Positions 11,801 through 26,200 of a DNA stretch of 64,000 nt are shown here, in pieces; position 1 is the first letter of the stretch; each line of letters starts with the position of its first letter. The notes under the pieces were generated by a model. It worked only from the letters and a program-made list of their open reading frames with translations. It did not search any database and was not told the DNA's origin. Origin of the DNA: Margaritifera margaritifera (lineage: Eukaryota > Mollusca > Bivalvia > Unionida > Margaritiferidae); contig JAQPZY010001660.1 of the NCBI GenBank assembly GCA_029931535.1, positions 1,947,001-2,011,000 on the forward strand. Direction: 5' to 3'. Made by a program: the position numbers and the translations under genes.

Positions 11801-14800
11801 AGTTGGTCCTAAATGCAAATGGATCCCATCTTATATCAGATATGGCTGCCATGATGGTCATCTTGAAAACAAATGTAAATTGTGCACACTGTTTTGTCAT
11901 TCTTCCACCAGATTTAGAGAAAAGTGTCATATTGTACTTCTGGGTACATGTACTTTCTCCACAAAATATACTGGCCACCATGTGTAGCCTATCATGTGCT
12001 GAAAAATGGCGTTAAACCACACAAAAACAAAAAACAAATCTAGTGGATCCTAAATTAAAATGGTGCTGATCTGACTTCCAATAATATAGCCATTACAGCA
12101 GCCATCTTTAAAATGTTATTGCTACTTGTTCTGAATGGAAAGTCACAAGAAGACTTCTTGTAGTGTCTAGAACAGGTAAATTACTAGAGCTTTGCAGTTT
12201 AAAACATTAACCCAGCTCATTTATTTGGATGATGACTGATTGACTGATTATAAATCATGCTTTTCATAGGAGTTCTTACAAACAATTTTCTTCTTAATTA
12301 TATTTCAAGGGATGTCCCTCTTTATTAACAGGACAGCAGCTGACTATTATGAGGTGGTCAGTACCCCAATTGACATGCTGAAGATCCAGCAGAAGCTGAA
12401 GACAGATGAGTACGAGGAGATAGACCAGCTGACACAGGACATAGAGCTCATGGTCAGCAATGCCAAGGCTTACTACAAGGTACACAGACTACTTCAGTCA
12501 TGGTTTTTGTTAGGTTTTCCTCCATTTTCTCTTAAAATATACCTGTACAGTCTAGTCTCATTATTATAACACTATGTTTATAATTAATATTTATTTACTT
12601 TACTGTTGAATAAAGATTTTAATGAGAGTTGGCACTATATTGTTCATTCATGCTAAGGATTTCTCCTGAATTATTCATTCTGGACTTGCAGCATGATTTG
12701 TTTGATATGCCACCAGTGCTATGCACTGTGAGTACTCGGATTGTTGCAGAATGCCTAGCCTGTGGAATGAACCAAGTTCCTAAGGTTAGCAATTGATGTT
12801 CTCACAGTAAAAAATAAGCCCAAAGTCTGGCAACACACCAGCTTAAGTATTGTGGTAGATATTGGAATTTGCTTATGATCATAAAAACGGAACATGATTA
12901 ACAGCATCTCATAATTTATTTTCATCCCTGTCATCCTGTTTAATTGACCATATTATCAGAATTCCCCAAGTCATTCCTAGTAGTTTGATTAATATTTAAA
13001 TTGTTGTAAAACATGAGTGTTTTATTATCTACAATATTTACACTGCAAAATATAGTGGTTTAATGTTAAAACTGACATTCCACAGAAAAATATGCCAGAG
13101 TACAAATATGCATGTGACATTTGGGAGCTCTACCAGAAGACCAAAGAAGACCTTCTAACAGAGACTTTTGGTGATGATTCAAAAGAGGGATCACGAGAGC
13201 CAGAGAAAATTCCAGTCAAAGATTCTGATGGCACTGAAGATGTTCCTGATGCAGATACAGAGAATGAAGGAAAGGTAAGTTCTTGTAGTCAAAGTCTTAA
13301 TATAGCAGCATTGAACTATCGAAACCTGTGCAGCTTTATTTCCATTAATATATGCAGCTGCATCGTCATACTGACCCATGCCATTTGGGACAGGAGACAT
13401 ACAAATGGTCAGCATCCATCCATCCATGTACAAGCTTGTGTAGAGACTATGATCTGCATTATCCATTTGAATTGAACCAGATTTGCTGTAAAGTTGCATC
13501 CCATATAGAGCTCAGATGAGTTTGATGATGAGTGCATATGGCTTGTATTTCAAAGCATTACTGCTTTTGATTGACTGAAAATAGACAGCCCGATTGCTTG
13601 TGAACACTAGCATGCACACTTTTAGTTTGATTTCAGCAAAATTTTCTGTGAAGTTTTATCTTAATAAGGTCCTAGGTGAGTTTGATGATGATAAAATTGT
13701 TGCTATAATATACATAGTTACAGCCCTTGATCAACTCAGAATAGACATCCCAGTGGCTTGTGAACACTTCAGCAGTCAAATGTTTTGTTTGATTTTAACT
13801 GAACTTGCTGTGAATCTTCATATTAGCAAGATCTTGGTTGAATATGATGAAGATCAGATTTTGACCACATTTAACAAAGTTGTTATCGTTGCCTTGATTA
13901 GTGTAGGATAGTGCTCCTAATGTCTTGTGAACACTCTGGCTTTCACAATTTTTTATTTGAAACAAATTTGCTGAACAACTTCATTTGAACAAGGTCTCAG
14001 ATGAGTTTGATGAGCAGATTTGTACCATATTTAGGGCTCTACATCTAGGTAATCACCTTTTCTGTCTGTCCTACCATTCAAACCTTCTGTAACCACCAAA
14101 GCTCTGCAACTCTTACAGAGAATTAGATGCCATTTGCAGAATGAATTTTGTCTATTACATGCAGATGTGCCTTTTGAAGGTTTCATCTGTTCATGTTCAG
14201 TTTTGATGGAGTTTAAATCTTAATGATGGCAGATCCTTGAAAAACATATACCATAGCTGTTGAACCCTTGAACATATTCTGATACAATCGGTTTGTACAT
14301 TGCCTCTGAGACCTAGATGTGATTTTTATGGCTTTTGTTGTCTTGACTCCATTTTGGATAGAGTTAAGGCCCTTGACAGTTAACTTCCAGAGATCAATCC
14401 AATGGCACAAAAAAGTTGTAGATGGCCCACTCAAATAAGAAAGACGCATCCACATTGCACAGTGTGAAAATAATCTGCATAAATTTCACATGTAATTAAT
14501 TTCTTGTGATGTGCATTAAGTAGATTAGTAATTGCCTTGCAGAGTTTGTTTTATCTTGACCTGGTTACACTGCCTAATGCCTGGGAATTAATACTGAACA
14601 TGGCAATAAGTAGTAACATTTCAAACCACTTGCAAACAGACATTTTCATGAGATGTGATTTGCAAACATGTTGTTGACTTTTTTGTGGAAAATCACCCAA
14701 ATTAATAAATCCTGGTAATCCTGTCCAGCTGAAGCAGTTAAAAGAGGCATCCATCTTTTCACCGGTATACCATCGGAACTGAATAAAATGAACTTCTGTA

Positions 14801-17800
14801 ATGAAATGTGAGTAGTAGTAAAGTAGAAATATATATGTCATGGCTGCTACCACCACAGTACGAATGTAGTCAGAGTAAAAATTTGTATCTCTGAATCTAT
14901 CAGGATAAAGACAGTGCATTGAAGTAGTCGCAATTTTAAAATTAGCACACTGCAGATTGATATAATTAAATGAGTCTCTTTTACTAAACATTAGATGTCT
15001 GTTTGGTAAAGTGACGAATTCAGGTTGCTATTTAAACCCTTTGTATAAGTAAAAGAACACACCAGCAATGAGTAATATCTGAAAATATTTACAAGAGTAA
15101 AGCACTTGACGTAAATTTAATTCGGTATGAAAATTGGAGTAACTTTTTGACTTCTCTGCATTAGGGCTGACTATCTTTTACATGCTATCCATCATAAACA
15201 GATAATTTTGCTGTGAATTGCTAGTAAATGTTGGATAGTTCTTTTATTGAATATGGGAAGAGTTCATATGATGGCACAGAAAGATTTGACTCAAATGAAG
15301 AAAAAATCTTTAATATTGATTTATTAACATTCAGTATTATAAACTAACATAGTGTGAGATTATAAAAGAAGAAAAAGCATGTTTTTCCTATTTAGAAAAA
15401 ACAAATAATGGAAACCACATGAAATATGGACCCATAAAAATCTTACCTGGCTCTTTTAGAAAATAACAAAGAGCTCTTTGTCCCATCTCCCTGAATCCTA
15501 GATTGAATCCTGACTTCACATCTTCACATGGAATGTTGCTTGTAACAGGCATAGCTCAAGATCCATTCAACATATTCAACTGCAGTTTGGTAATAACATT
15601 GTCTCGTAGACTTGCATGTGCATTTTATGGGTTTAGTCTCATTTACAAGTTATGGCCTCTTGATTGCTAGTCCTTTTGACTTTGGTTTCCATAAGATAAC
15701 TTCAATAAAATTTGTTGGATTTCAGCCAGATTTAGCATGTGGCTTCAGATTGTTGAGACTGAGAATGAATTTGATTTCCAGCTTTCCACATCTTTTACAG
15801 GAGTGATTGGCCCTGATTATCCATGGCCCTGACAAAGCTTTGTTGGGTTGCAACCAACTTTGGCATGCGTCTTTATGTTGATGACTCCTTAAATGAGTTT
15901 GATTTTGAGCATTCCAGAACATCATTTACAGGAGTTCTGGCTCCTGGTTGCCTGTCCTTCTTACTTAGGTTCCACAGCTTAACTTTTTTAAGCTGTGATG
16001 GATTTCAACCAAATTTGTTATACTGCTTTACATTATTGTGACTAGCATCTTCGTTTTGAGGAGTTACAGCCCCTGAATGCCTGTCTTCTCCAAATTTTCC
16101 AACAGAAGCTGTTCTGTTTCAGACCCTGCAAAGTGTAGTCAGTGGGCTGTTTGAGATGCATCCATTGCTAATAGTTCTAGTTTACAGAGTTACAACTTAT
16201 TTTAGATCTACAGGTCATAGTCCAGAACAGCTTATGGGATGGCCTGTTCTCAGTCGTCCTTCCATTAGCACAAGTTTGTTATCGCTACTCCTCCTAAACT
16301 ATTTGAAGTATTGCCATGAAACTTTACACACACATTCATCCCATGGTCTAGTTGGCCCTAAATGAAAACGTTCCCACTCAGTCATCCAATATGGTCACCA
16401 TAGTGACAATATTTAAATCTTGTTATCGCTGCTTGTCATGAATGGAAGGTCATATCAGTGTGGGATTTTCAATAAAAGATTTCCTATGACATCTAGTTGG
16501 TCCTAAATGAAAATGGTGCCGATCTAATATCCAATATGGTCACCTTGGCAGTCATCTTGAAAATCTTGTTATGGCTGCTCCTGAATGGATGGTCATATCA
16601 ATATGTGGTTTTCAGTAAAAGACTTTTTATGATGCCTACTTGCTCCTAAATGAAAATGGTACCACTCTGATGTCCAACAATCTTGTTATCTCTACTTTTC
16701 CTGAATGGAAAGTCATATTGACATGGGGTTTTGACCAGAAGACTTTTTATGATATCTAGTTGGTTCTTAATGAAAATGGTGCCGATCTGTCCTCAAATAT
16801 GGCTGCGACAATGAACATATTGAAAAACTTGTTAGTAATTCTCCTGAATGGATGGGCGTATCAGCATGAGGTTTTCAATGAAAGTCTTCTAATGGTGTCT
16901 TGTTTGTCTGAAATGAAGATGGTGCCGATCTTATATCCAATATGGCAGCCACAGTGGCTAATATGAAAATATCATAGATGGTTTCAACACTCAACAGGTA
17001 AAGAGAAGAAATGGTCTTGTCTTGAATGCCTGGAAATTATTTTTGGATAATAGAGTGTCAGTCCCATTGAGGAACTCTTCTTTTTTATTTATAGTATCCA
17101 AATGACTTTTAAAAACCCTAGCATTCTTTTTTTCTTATCCCAATCAGATTTAATTTGAAGTTTAACATTATTAAGATCCTGCATGATATCGATTATCAGA
17201 AAAATGTTAACATATTCAGAGCTTGAAAATTCCACTCATCCACTTGTATTTATGAGTGACAGGTGAGGAAGGGCAAGTGACTTTTTCAAGATGCTTGCCT
17301 GACCAGATGAGTGCAATTTTAAGCCAGTTATTAAAAAGGAAAAAAAAAACAACACTTCACAGAATTTGATCAAATTTGACATAAAGCATCATGGCATAGA
17401 GGGCTTTCAAATTTAGCTAGATATGGCCACCATTTATTATTAAAAGTAGAAAATCTTCTCAATTATTTTTTTATTACAAAACCACTCAACAGAATTTGAA
17501 CAAATTTGACACAAAGCATTCTTGCATGAAGGGCTTTCAATTTTACACAAATTATGCAGATTTGCTGTCAGAAATTACCACAATTACTAGAAATAGAGAA
17601 TCCTTTAAATGATTTCTTCTCAAAAATCAATCTTTGGAATTTGACCAAATTTGCATTCTTGTGTGAAGGGCTTATAAGTTTCCACTGTTACTAAAAAAAA
17701 GAAGACCAGTTACACAACTTTATTTCAAAAGTAGCTCAACAGAATTTGACTAACTTTGACACAAACTGTCCTGGTAAAGGAACCTTTAAATTGGACAAAT

Positions 17801-20800
17801 GATGCTGATGTGCCATCAAATATGGATGAAGATACAAAAGCTAGAGAAACCTCGAAACAGTGTTAAGTGAAATTTCTACAGAAAGCATTCCATTGAATCC
17901 CATTTCTTGGCCAACTGCACTTGCATTTGGCTAATAGACAGATTTCAGCCAGGTGAGCAATCTCAGCACCACTTGGTCCTCTAGTTTAGACTTAAGTTTA
18001 GGGTTAAAGTCTTTTACTTTCTAGGCTCGGCAAATATGGGTAGAATGTTCTGATGAATTTAAATCATGCTTTTGAAAGTATACTTTGTTATGGAAGTATG
18101 TATCATTTTTCTTTTAATAATGGTATAGTTTATTAGTTTATGATCTCTGTTCTTAGTCTAACAGCTGTCGTCTTGCCATGAGTACACATACGGTAGGCTC
18201 AATCGATATTTCACTAAAGCTTTAGTCGTGTCACATGTTTTCAGCGTGCGAGGTTTGAACTTTTGACCTAGTTCTCGTACTGTTAAGAGTAAACATTGTA
18301 TTGACCAGGAATTATAGTTTAAGGTCACATCTGAAGAATGAATCGTGTTTATTAGAAGGAAATTATTTTGAAATATCCAGTTGTTTATCGAAGACATAGT
18401 ATGGGTTTTTATTTCGATTCTGCACAGTAAGGCTATATATATAGGAATTATAGCAGTATTCGGGCATTCTTCATAGTTACACTGGATAGAGAGGTCATAA
18501 ACAAATTTGGTTCTTTTTGTGTGTGGAGATTCTACTTTTGTGATATATTTAATACAGTGCATTCTGGATTAGTACTGTTTCTTCAACTTTAGTAAAAATA
18601 CAGGTCCGTGGAATTATCGGAAACATTTCTAGAACTTGTGATATTCCATTCACAGGGATTATTTGGAATTTATAACACTTGGATATATTTGATTCTTATT
18701 AGCACATTAGTACAGTGAAGGTTACTTCATTCGGAACATACTACATTCAGAATATTTGGATTAACTTCCGGATCAGTGAAATTTAGAACAATTTAGGACT
18801 TTTAAGGATATTCTATACTGTAAGTTATTTTTAATTCTTTCACTTTGATTGTTTGTTTGAAATATTTTAATATTTTAAGAAATTAAATATTTGTAATTTA
18901 AATCTTGAAAGCTTGTTTGAGTCTTTTCTTTTGTTACATTACCCCTAGTCATAACAACTTGAAGAAGTATAACTGTAAATGATCAGTAAAGAGTTTAAAT
19001 TTGTAGGCTAAATAGGATTATTTTGATTGTTACAGGATGATGAGGAGAGGAAAGATGACCCTGAAGACTTTGAGCAGCTGTTTGCAGCTGTTGTCACTGC
19101 CACTGAAGGGGATAGGGACATCAGTGAAGCTTTCCATCTCCTTCCACCAAGAGAGGTAAAGCTCTATTTTCTAAGAGTTTGAATGACACTATTCCTATTC
19201 CAAAGATATTGTGAATGCATCTATCCAAACACAGGAAATTCATGCTGTCTTGCATAACCAATTAAACCAAAAGGATTATCACTTTACTTGTTCTGTGCTT
19301 GGCTAGGTATTACCTTGTAACTTTGTGTACTACAGTACAACTCACATGATTTTTGGTTTCTCCACTCATCGCAGTGGGGGTGGAGATAGTGTGGAGAGGA
19401 TTAAGATAAAGCCCCTCCACTGTCTCTCTACATGTACTGAATGAGCAGCAGTGGCTTCACGTGGAGAATAGTTCTGCACATTACACTTTCATGCAGAGTC
19501 ACATCTGCCAATCACTGCCGAGTTGAGGTAGTGTTGATAAAATGGGCTTGGTTTACCGTTTACGACCACAGCAAGCATATGCTAAAGAGTTTCATTGAGA
19601 GAGAGTGAGAGGATGGTGAGGTATTGAGTTATCTACATTGATGCCCTTATAAATTAACAGACATGTTTTTTATATTTTCCAAATCAAATTTTTGATAACA
19701 TTAACATAATGCCAATGATGTGTAAACTTTATTAATACTATATATTGCGTAAATGCATCTAAATTTCATTTTGTTTGCGTTTTTTTAATTTTTTTATCAT
19801 GAATTAATTAAGAATATTAAATGCAATTCTTTGTTAAAATGTGATATATTTAAAATAAAGTTGCTAAAATCTTTTCATGCAAAAGCTGGTGAAACCCATG
19901 CTTGCTAGTCATAGGAAAAACTTTAATGCAGAATGACAGAAGCCTGATGAAAGTCTAGTTAATTGTATAATATGTATCTTGGTAATGAATGTATTCATTG
20001 CATAAGAGAGAGGTAGGTTTTGAGCAATCGCTGAGACTGCACCACAGAACACTTAGGTTACAGCAAAAAGTGAATGTGCATTTTTTAAAATTAACCATGA
20101 AATTGAAAACATATAAAAATATACCATGAGAATAACGGAAAAGAAGGGAATGAATAGTGAAAGATAAGGATTAAAGAACAGGGGCTAAATGAGTATGTTT
20201 GTGCTGTCTCAGCATCACGAAAAATAGAATATCATGTACTAGCAATATAATTACCAGCTAAATGCCGATGGAAAAAACTATCAAATCATCCGATTCTTTT
20301 GCAAGCGAGAGAGAGCAGCACAGATCACAACTGCTGAAGACATGTAAATTCATACTCATATTTTCACAGTACATGCAGTTGTTGCCTCCAAAGTATATAA
20401 ACAATAGTATATATTGCATGAGAAAGTTGAATATGCATTCACTGTTTTTTTTAAAAAATGCATCATCAAATTCTCTTTTGTAAAACGGGATTCTCTTTAT
20501 AAGCATGTCTTGTTAAAACATGGTTCTAAGCATGTCTGTCTGAAGCAGACATATTGACATAAAAGTCCCATTGTTGATGAAGATATTCTCAACTAAATGT
20601 ATGTTAATATATTGACATGGATATTTTAAAAAAAAATAAACAGAAAGAGAGAGAGGAGGTTGTGAGTGGTTGCTGAAAATACAGTGGGATATTGAGTTAG
20701 AGCTAAATGTGAATTCCATTATTTTAAATTAACCATAATTGATCAAACCATGAAAATAACAGAGAGGATGGAACAAATAGTGTAAGAGAAGAATCAGAGT

Positions 20801-23209
20801 TGGGGCAAAATAAGTATGTGCATGCAGTCTTGACATCTTGAAAATAGAATATCAAAGACTATTAATTTCATTATCAGCTAAAAGTCAGCTGATAGTACAA
20901 TTTGCCGAATCCTCAAATTCCTTTGAGAGTGAGAGACCTATGTGCAGAATTGCCAAAGACAGATGACTACATGACTTATTTTCTCTAAAACTTGGAATAA
21001 AAAGTACATAAAACAATCTGGGATATCGGACTGGAAGGTTTTTAGCTCTACTGGTCATAGACCAGAAGAGCTTATGGGATCATCTGTTGTCCACCGTACA
21101 ACACCAATCTTGCGACGCCAGTCCATCAGTTAGCACAAATTAGTTATTGCTGCTCCTAAACTGCTTGGAGTATTATCATTAAATTTTACACACACATTTA
21201 TCCCAAGGTCTAGTTGATACTAAATGTTAAAGGTGCTGCTCAGACATTAAATATGGCCATCACCGCAGCCATCTTAAAAATCTTGTTATCCCTACTCCTT
21301 CTGAATGGATGGTCAAATCAACATTGGGTTTTCACTAAACGACTTCATATGATGTCTAATTGGTCCTAAATGAAAATGGTGCCAGTCTGATGTCCAATAT
21401 GGCCACCACAACAGCCATCTTTGAAACCTTGTTTTTTCTACTTTTGAATGGAAAGTCATATTGACAAGTGGTTTTCACCAGAAGACTTCTTATGATGTCT
21501 GGTTCATCTTAAATGAAAAGGGTTCTGCTCAGACATCCAATATGGCTACCACAGTAGCAGTCTTGAAAATCTTGTTCTGTGTACTCATCGAGAATGGATG
21601 GTCATATCAACATGGAGTTTTCACTAAAAGACTCCTTATGATGTCTAGTTTATTCTAAATAAAAATGGCGCTGATCTTCCATCCAGTATGGCCACCACGG
21701 CATCCATTTTCAAAATCTTGTTATTGCTACTCTTCCTGAATGGAAAGTTGTATCAGCATGGGGTTTTTATTGGAAAACTTCTTATGGTGTCTATTTGGTC
21801 CTCAATGAAAATGGTATGAAAATCTGACATCCAATATGGCCACCATAGCAGCCATGTTCAAAATCTTTTTATTTTTGCTACTGCTGCTAAATGGAAAGTC
21901 ATATTGACAAGGAATTTTCACCAGAAGACCTCTTATGGTGTCTAGTTGGTCCAGAATGAAAATGATACCAATCTTGGAGGCCCTCTTGAAAATCTTTTTA
22001 TCACTACTCTACCCAAATGGAAAGTCATATCGACATTAGGTTTCCACCAAAAAACTTCTTATGATGTCTAGTTGTTCCTGAATGAAAATAGCACTGATCT
22101 GACATCCCGTATGGCCACCATAGCAGGTATCTTGAAAATCTTGTTGTTGCTACTACTAAATGGAAAGTCATATTGACAAGGAATTTTCACCACAAGACTT
22201 CTTATGTTGTCTAGTTGGTCCTAAGAGAAAATGGTGCCAATCTTATGTCAAATATGGCTGCCACAATGACTGTCTTGAAAATCTTGTTACCACTACTCCT
22301 TGTGAATGGATGGTCATATTCGCATGGGGTTTTCACCAAAAGACTTATAATGATGTTAGATGGTATTCAATGAATGATCTTACATCCAATATGACCACCA
22401 CAAGCAGAAAATTTGTAAATATTGTTATTGCTCAAAAATATTGGAAGAGGTTTCGACACTCAGCAATTAAGTTGAAGAATTAAAAAGAAGAAATGGTCTT
22501 ATCTTGAATTCCTCGAAATTCTTTTCAGACAGTAGAATATCAGTCCTATCAAAGGACTCATTTCCGTTGCAGAATTGAAAAGTACACATGATATGACATA
22601 CGTTTGGTTTGGTGTTGTATGGCACAGCAGCACATGAAAATTTAATGCAGGGTGGGGCTGGTGGTCTGACCCCCCCCCCCCCCCCTCCAGCCTCCGAAAT
22701 CACTGACAATTTCAGGTCTTGGAATTCCCTCCAGACCCTGGCACCCCCCACCTCACCCCCAATTCCATAAAATTTCTTGGTTGGTATCTCATTGGGCCAG
22801 TCTTACCTTCAGGGTTATTTAGTGACTAGGCAGTTGGAGATGGTAGGCAGGGTTGGCTACTGTAATGTGTCCTTGCACAAGGTCCTTTGCATATTTATTT
22901 GCACAAAAAATGTGAACATATTCAAAATTTAATGTTGACAATGGGTCAAATGACAGTAGCTTAGCTACACATCTTTCCTCTAAAAAAGTAAACTAAATAT
23001 GCCAGATATTCACTTAATACTAAAGAGGGAGAGAGAGGGAGATTGATTTTGAATTTTGATACTGAAGTCTGTTACATAGACTTGAACATTCTATAATTTT
23101 TAACCACAACAAGAAAATGCAAGCAAGCAGGCTATAATTCATGGTGGGAGGTATTTCTCTTTCTTTGTTGGAAAATAAAATCTCTGAATATCTGAGATTG
23201 GAACTTAAG

Positions 23210-23249
<40 letters not shown>

Positions 23250-26200
23250 TTGATTGATTGATTGATTCTTGGAATCATGACAATTTTCCCACATCATTAT
23301 TCATTTCAGCAATAACTTTAATTCAGTTAATTATGGACAGTTATCAAACTTCCACTGTTAATTGCTGGCCTATAATTGTGGCTGGTAAATATGATGCTCT
23401 AAGTCAGATGGCTTTGTGATGCTCCAAGTCAGATGGCTTTGTGATGCTCCAAGTCAGATGGCTTTGTGTAATGTAAATTACACCTTTCGAGTCTGGGATC
23501 TGAAATTTACATCCTCTTTTGATGCTAATTCTTGTCAGTATTTTATAACTGTTGACCCCCTGACTTCTGTAGAAGATACACTGAAGTCAGGTCCCAGTTA
23601 CAGTACACACATAGTAGGCTCTATTGCATCAGAATCTAACTGGCTCCGAGTTGTGTATTACACAACCTTGTGAACATGGGCTGTTGCTAACAGTATGAAC
23701 CATTATTGCTTAAGGACTAAGCACATAGTTTGGATTTCAGTTTAAATTCCATGTGTTTTGTTTTCTTTTCTTAATTTTAAATAGCAGTGGTTGTCATTTG
23801 GAATTTAACTGTCCATATCACACTGGATTACTTTTCCTTTGTAACAATGGGAGACATTTTTACCATTGAAGAGAAGCTGAAAGATGTGCTTCGCATCAAG
23901 TCAGTGCATAATTTAATTCAGATTTCTTCGAAAAAAGTAAGTCTAGAAGTGTCAGTGATATCTTCTTTCCACTGATTATGATTTAAAATTGTTAGGCTAT
24001 ATTGTGTAAACTGAATTAGGAATGCATAGAAGTAGACAAAACTTTGCTAAACTCACAGATATTGAAGATACAAGACTCCTTTGAAAATTACTTTTTTTAT
24101 TGTTCAGATATATCATTGACATAAAGACAATTTATTCTTCATTTGGCATCTTATTATAAATCATTCTGACGTATGTCTTTACATGGATTGTCTTCATGTG
24201 TTTGCTATTCAAATGTCAATAATGCCTACCAGCCCCTTCTGTGGTGGAGGTGCAGAACAAGTGCCTGTCGATTTGTTATGGTTATTTGCTAGGTACTTAC
24301 CCTCCATAGCAGAGCAAGCGTGGTGGGATTAACTGATCCACTGTGATGGGTGGGGAAACAAAATATCATGTGAACTGTACTGTTCCTTCTTGGCAAAATG
24401 ATACTGTTTTCTGTATTTTTCTCCTACAGTGGGAAGGAAAGGCACACAGAAATGGTCTCCATCTGTCCATATTTCTGTTCGTCTACTTAGTGAACATTCT
24501 AGAATCCACATTTATTATTAGATTTGAACCAAATTTGTGAAGCTTTATCTTAACAACCGCTCAGATGAATTTGATGATGAGCACATTCTGCACATATTTC
24601 TTAGTATTATGGCCTTTGATTTTCTTAGCACAGGCATTGCTAATGCACAACATTGTGAACACTCTAGCTTCAGAATTTATTATAGGATTTTAACCAAATT
24701 TGCTGTGAAGCTTCATTTTAATAAAAGCTTAGATGAGTTCATTGATCAGCACATTCTGCACATATTTCTTAGAGTTATGGTCCTTGATCATCTTAGCATA
24801 AGCATTGCTGATGCACAACCTTGCGAACACTCTGGCTTCCACATATTTAGTTAGATTCCATCCATATTTCTTGTGAAGCTTCATTGCAACAAATGCTTGG
24901 AAGAGTTTGATGATGAACACATTTTCCACATTTTTTAGAGTTATGGCCCTTGTTCATCCTAGTATTGGCAAAGCTAATGCACACCCTTGTAGCACCCCCA
25001 TTTTTCACTTGATTAAAATGAAATTTGCTTTGAAGCTTCGTATCAACAAGAGCTTGATTGAGTAAGATGATGAGCAGATTTGGTTGGTAATCTAACTGTT
25101 ATGGCCCTTAATTGACTGAGAATAGGCATCCCATTGGCTTGTGAACGTTCTAGCATTCACTCTTTATGCTTGATTTCAATCAAATCCACAGTGAACTTCA
25201 TCTTAAATGCATTTTAGAGTTAAGCGATGACCAGATTTTGACTTTAATTTACAGACTTATGCAGGGATGAGAATTCTCTGCAGATCTGTAGATTTTCTTT
25301 ATTTTAGTGACTGGAAAATTTATTTTTGAGACCTCTGTAAATTCAAAGAGAAAATTGAGGTGGGTAGTAAGGCTGTGAATTGAGAACCACATGATCAATG
25401 CCATATGTATGAAAATACCTTTACACCTGTTAATGGATGTAGATTAGCTTCAACTGCTGAGACAGTGGAAATAAGCAACCAGGAAATCTCTCCTGTTCCC
25501 CTTCTTTCTCCATGAGCCACTTTGTGACTAGGTTGGAAGCTTTGGATATTTTTTCTCAAACTGATGATACCAAAGTGCATGGTTTTTTAGTGTCTTGACT
25601 TTTATGCAGTTAGACTGAAGTTTTTGATGTGAACTCAAATTAAGAAACTTTATGATGATGTACCGCAAAAGAAAGTCATGGACTTTTTGAGGTAATGTGG
25701 TTTATGGAACACATTTTGACCTTTACTTTAAGGATTTTATATGTTATCACTGTTATCTTTTATTTTATAGAACTTTTACAGAGTTCAACATCTTTACTTT
25801 TTATCTTTGTGTTTTTTTGTTGTTCACTTCTTTATCTTTACACTTTTAGAACTTCTGTTTTAATCAGCACCATAAAGCCAGTTTGTGCTAATGTGCCATT
25901 AAACCCTATACATACATGCCATAATGTGTTAGGTGGACAGTTTGGTAAAAAATAAGCTTGTGTGCATGGCTAGAGAAAACTGGAGATGTTGTGATCAGTG
26001 CTGCAAGAAGGACTTGTACACAAGTGGACATCCCAAGGAAGGCTGTGTGCACTCTTTGTTACCAGTCTTGTATGTAAATTATGGTGGCAAAGGCTGGGGG
26101 CGCTGATGGAACACACCCTGAACTCAAAGAAGCATACTGAAAAGTTTGGACTGCAATTGTCACATTATTCAATGTTAGGAACGAAAAACTAAGAACAGAA

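Noticed and set aside
16760..16966. Open frames across family A monomers (for example MVLNENGADLSSNMAAT-type peptides)
   Set aside because: The same peptide shape recurs because the DNA repeats. Monomers have frequent stops and frameshifts, there is no consistent start, and no splice sites are conserved, so these are by-products of the tandem array.
18158..18562. 134-codon - strand frame
   Set aside because: It lies inside the solo LTR, on the opposite strand, with no recognisable motif.
22467..22751. Proline/glycine-rich - strand frame
   Set aside because: It is created by the poly-C tract at 22670 and surrounding repeat sequence.
24537..24854. 105-codon frame in family D (and the similar one at 13594)
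   Set aside because: It spans repeat monomers with the same landmark DNA words, and the neighbouring monomers are closed in this frame. No protein family resemblance.
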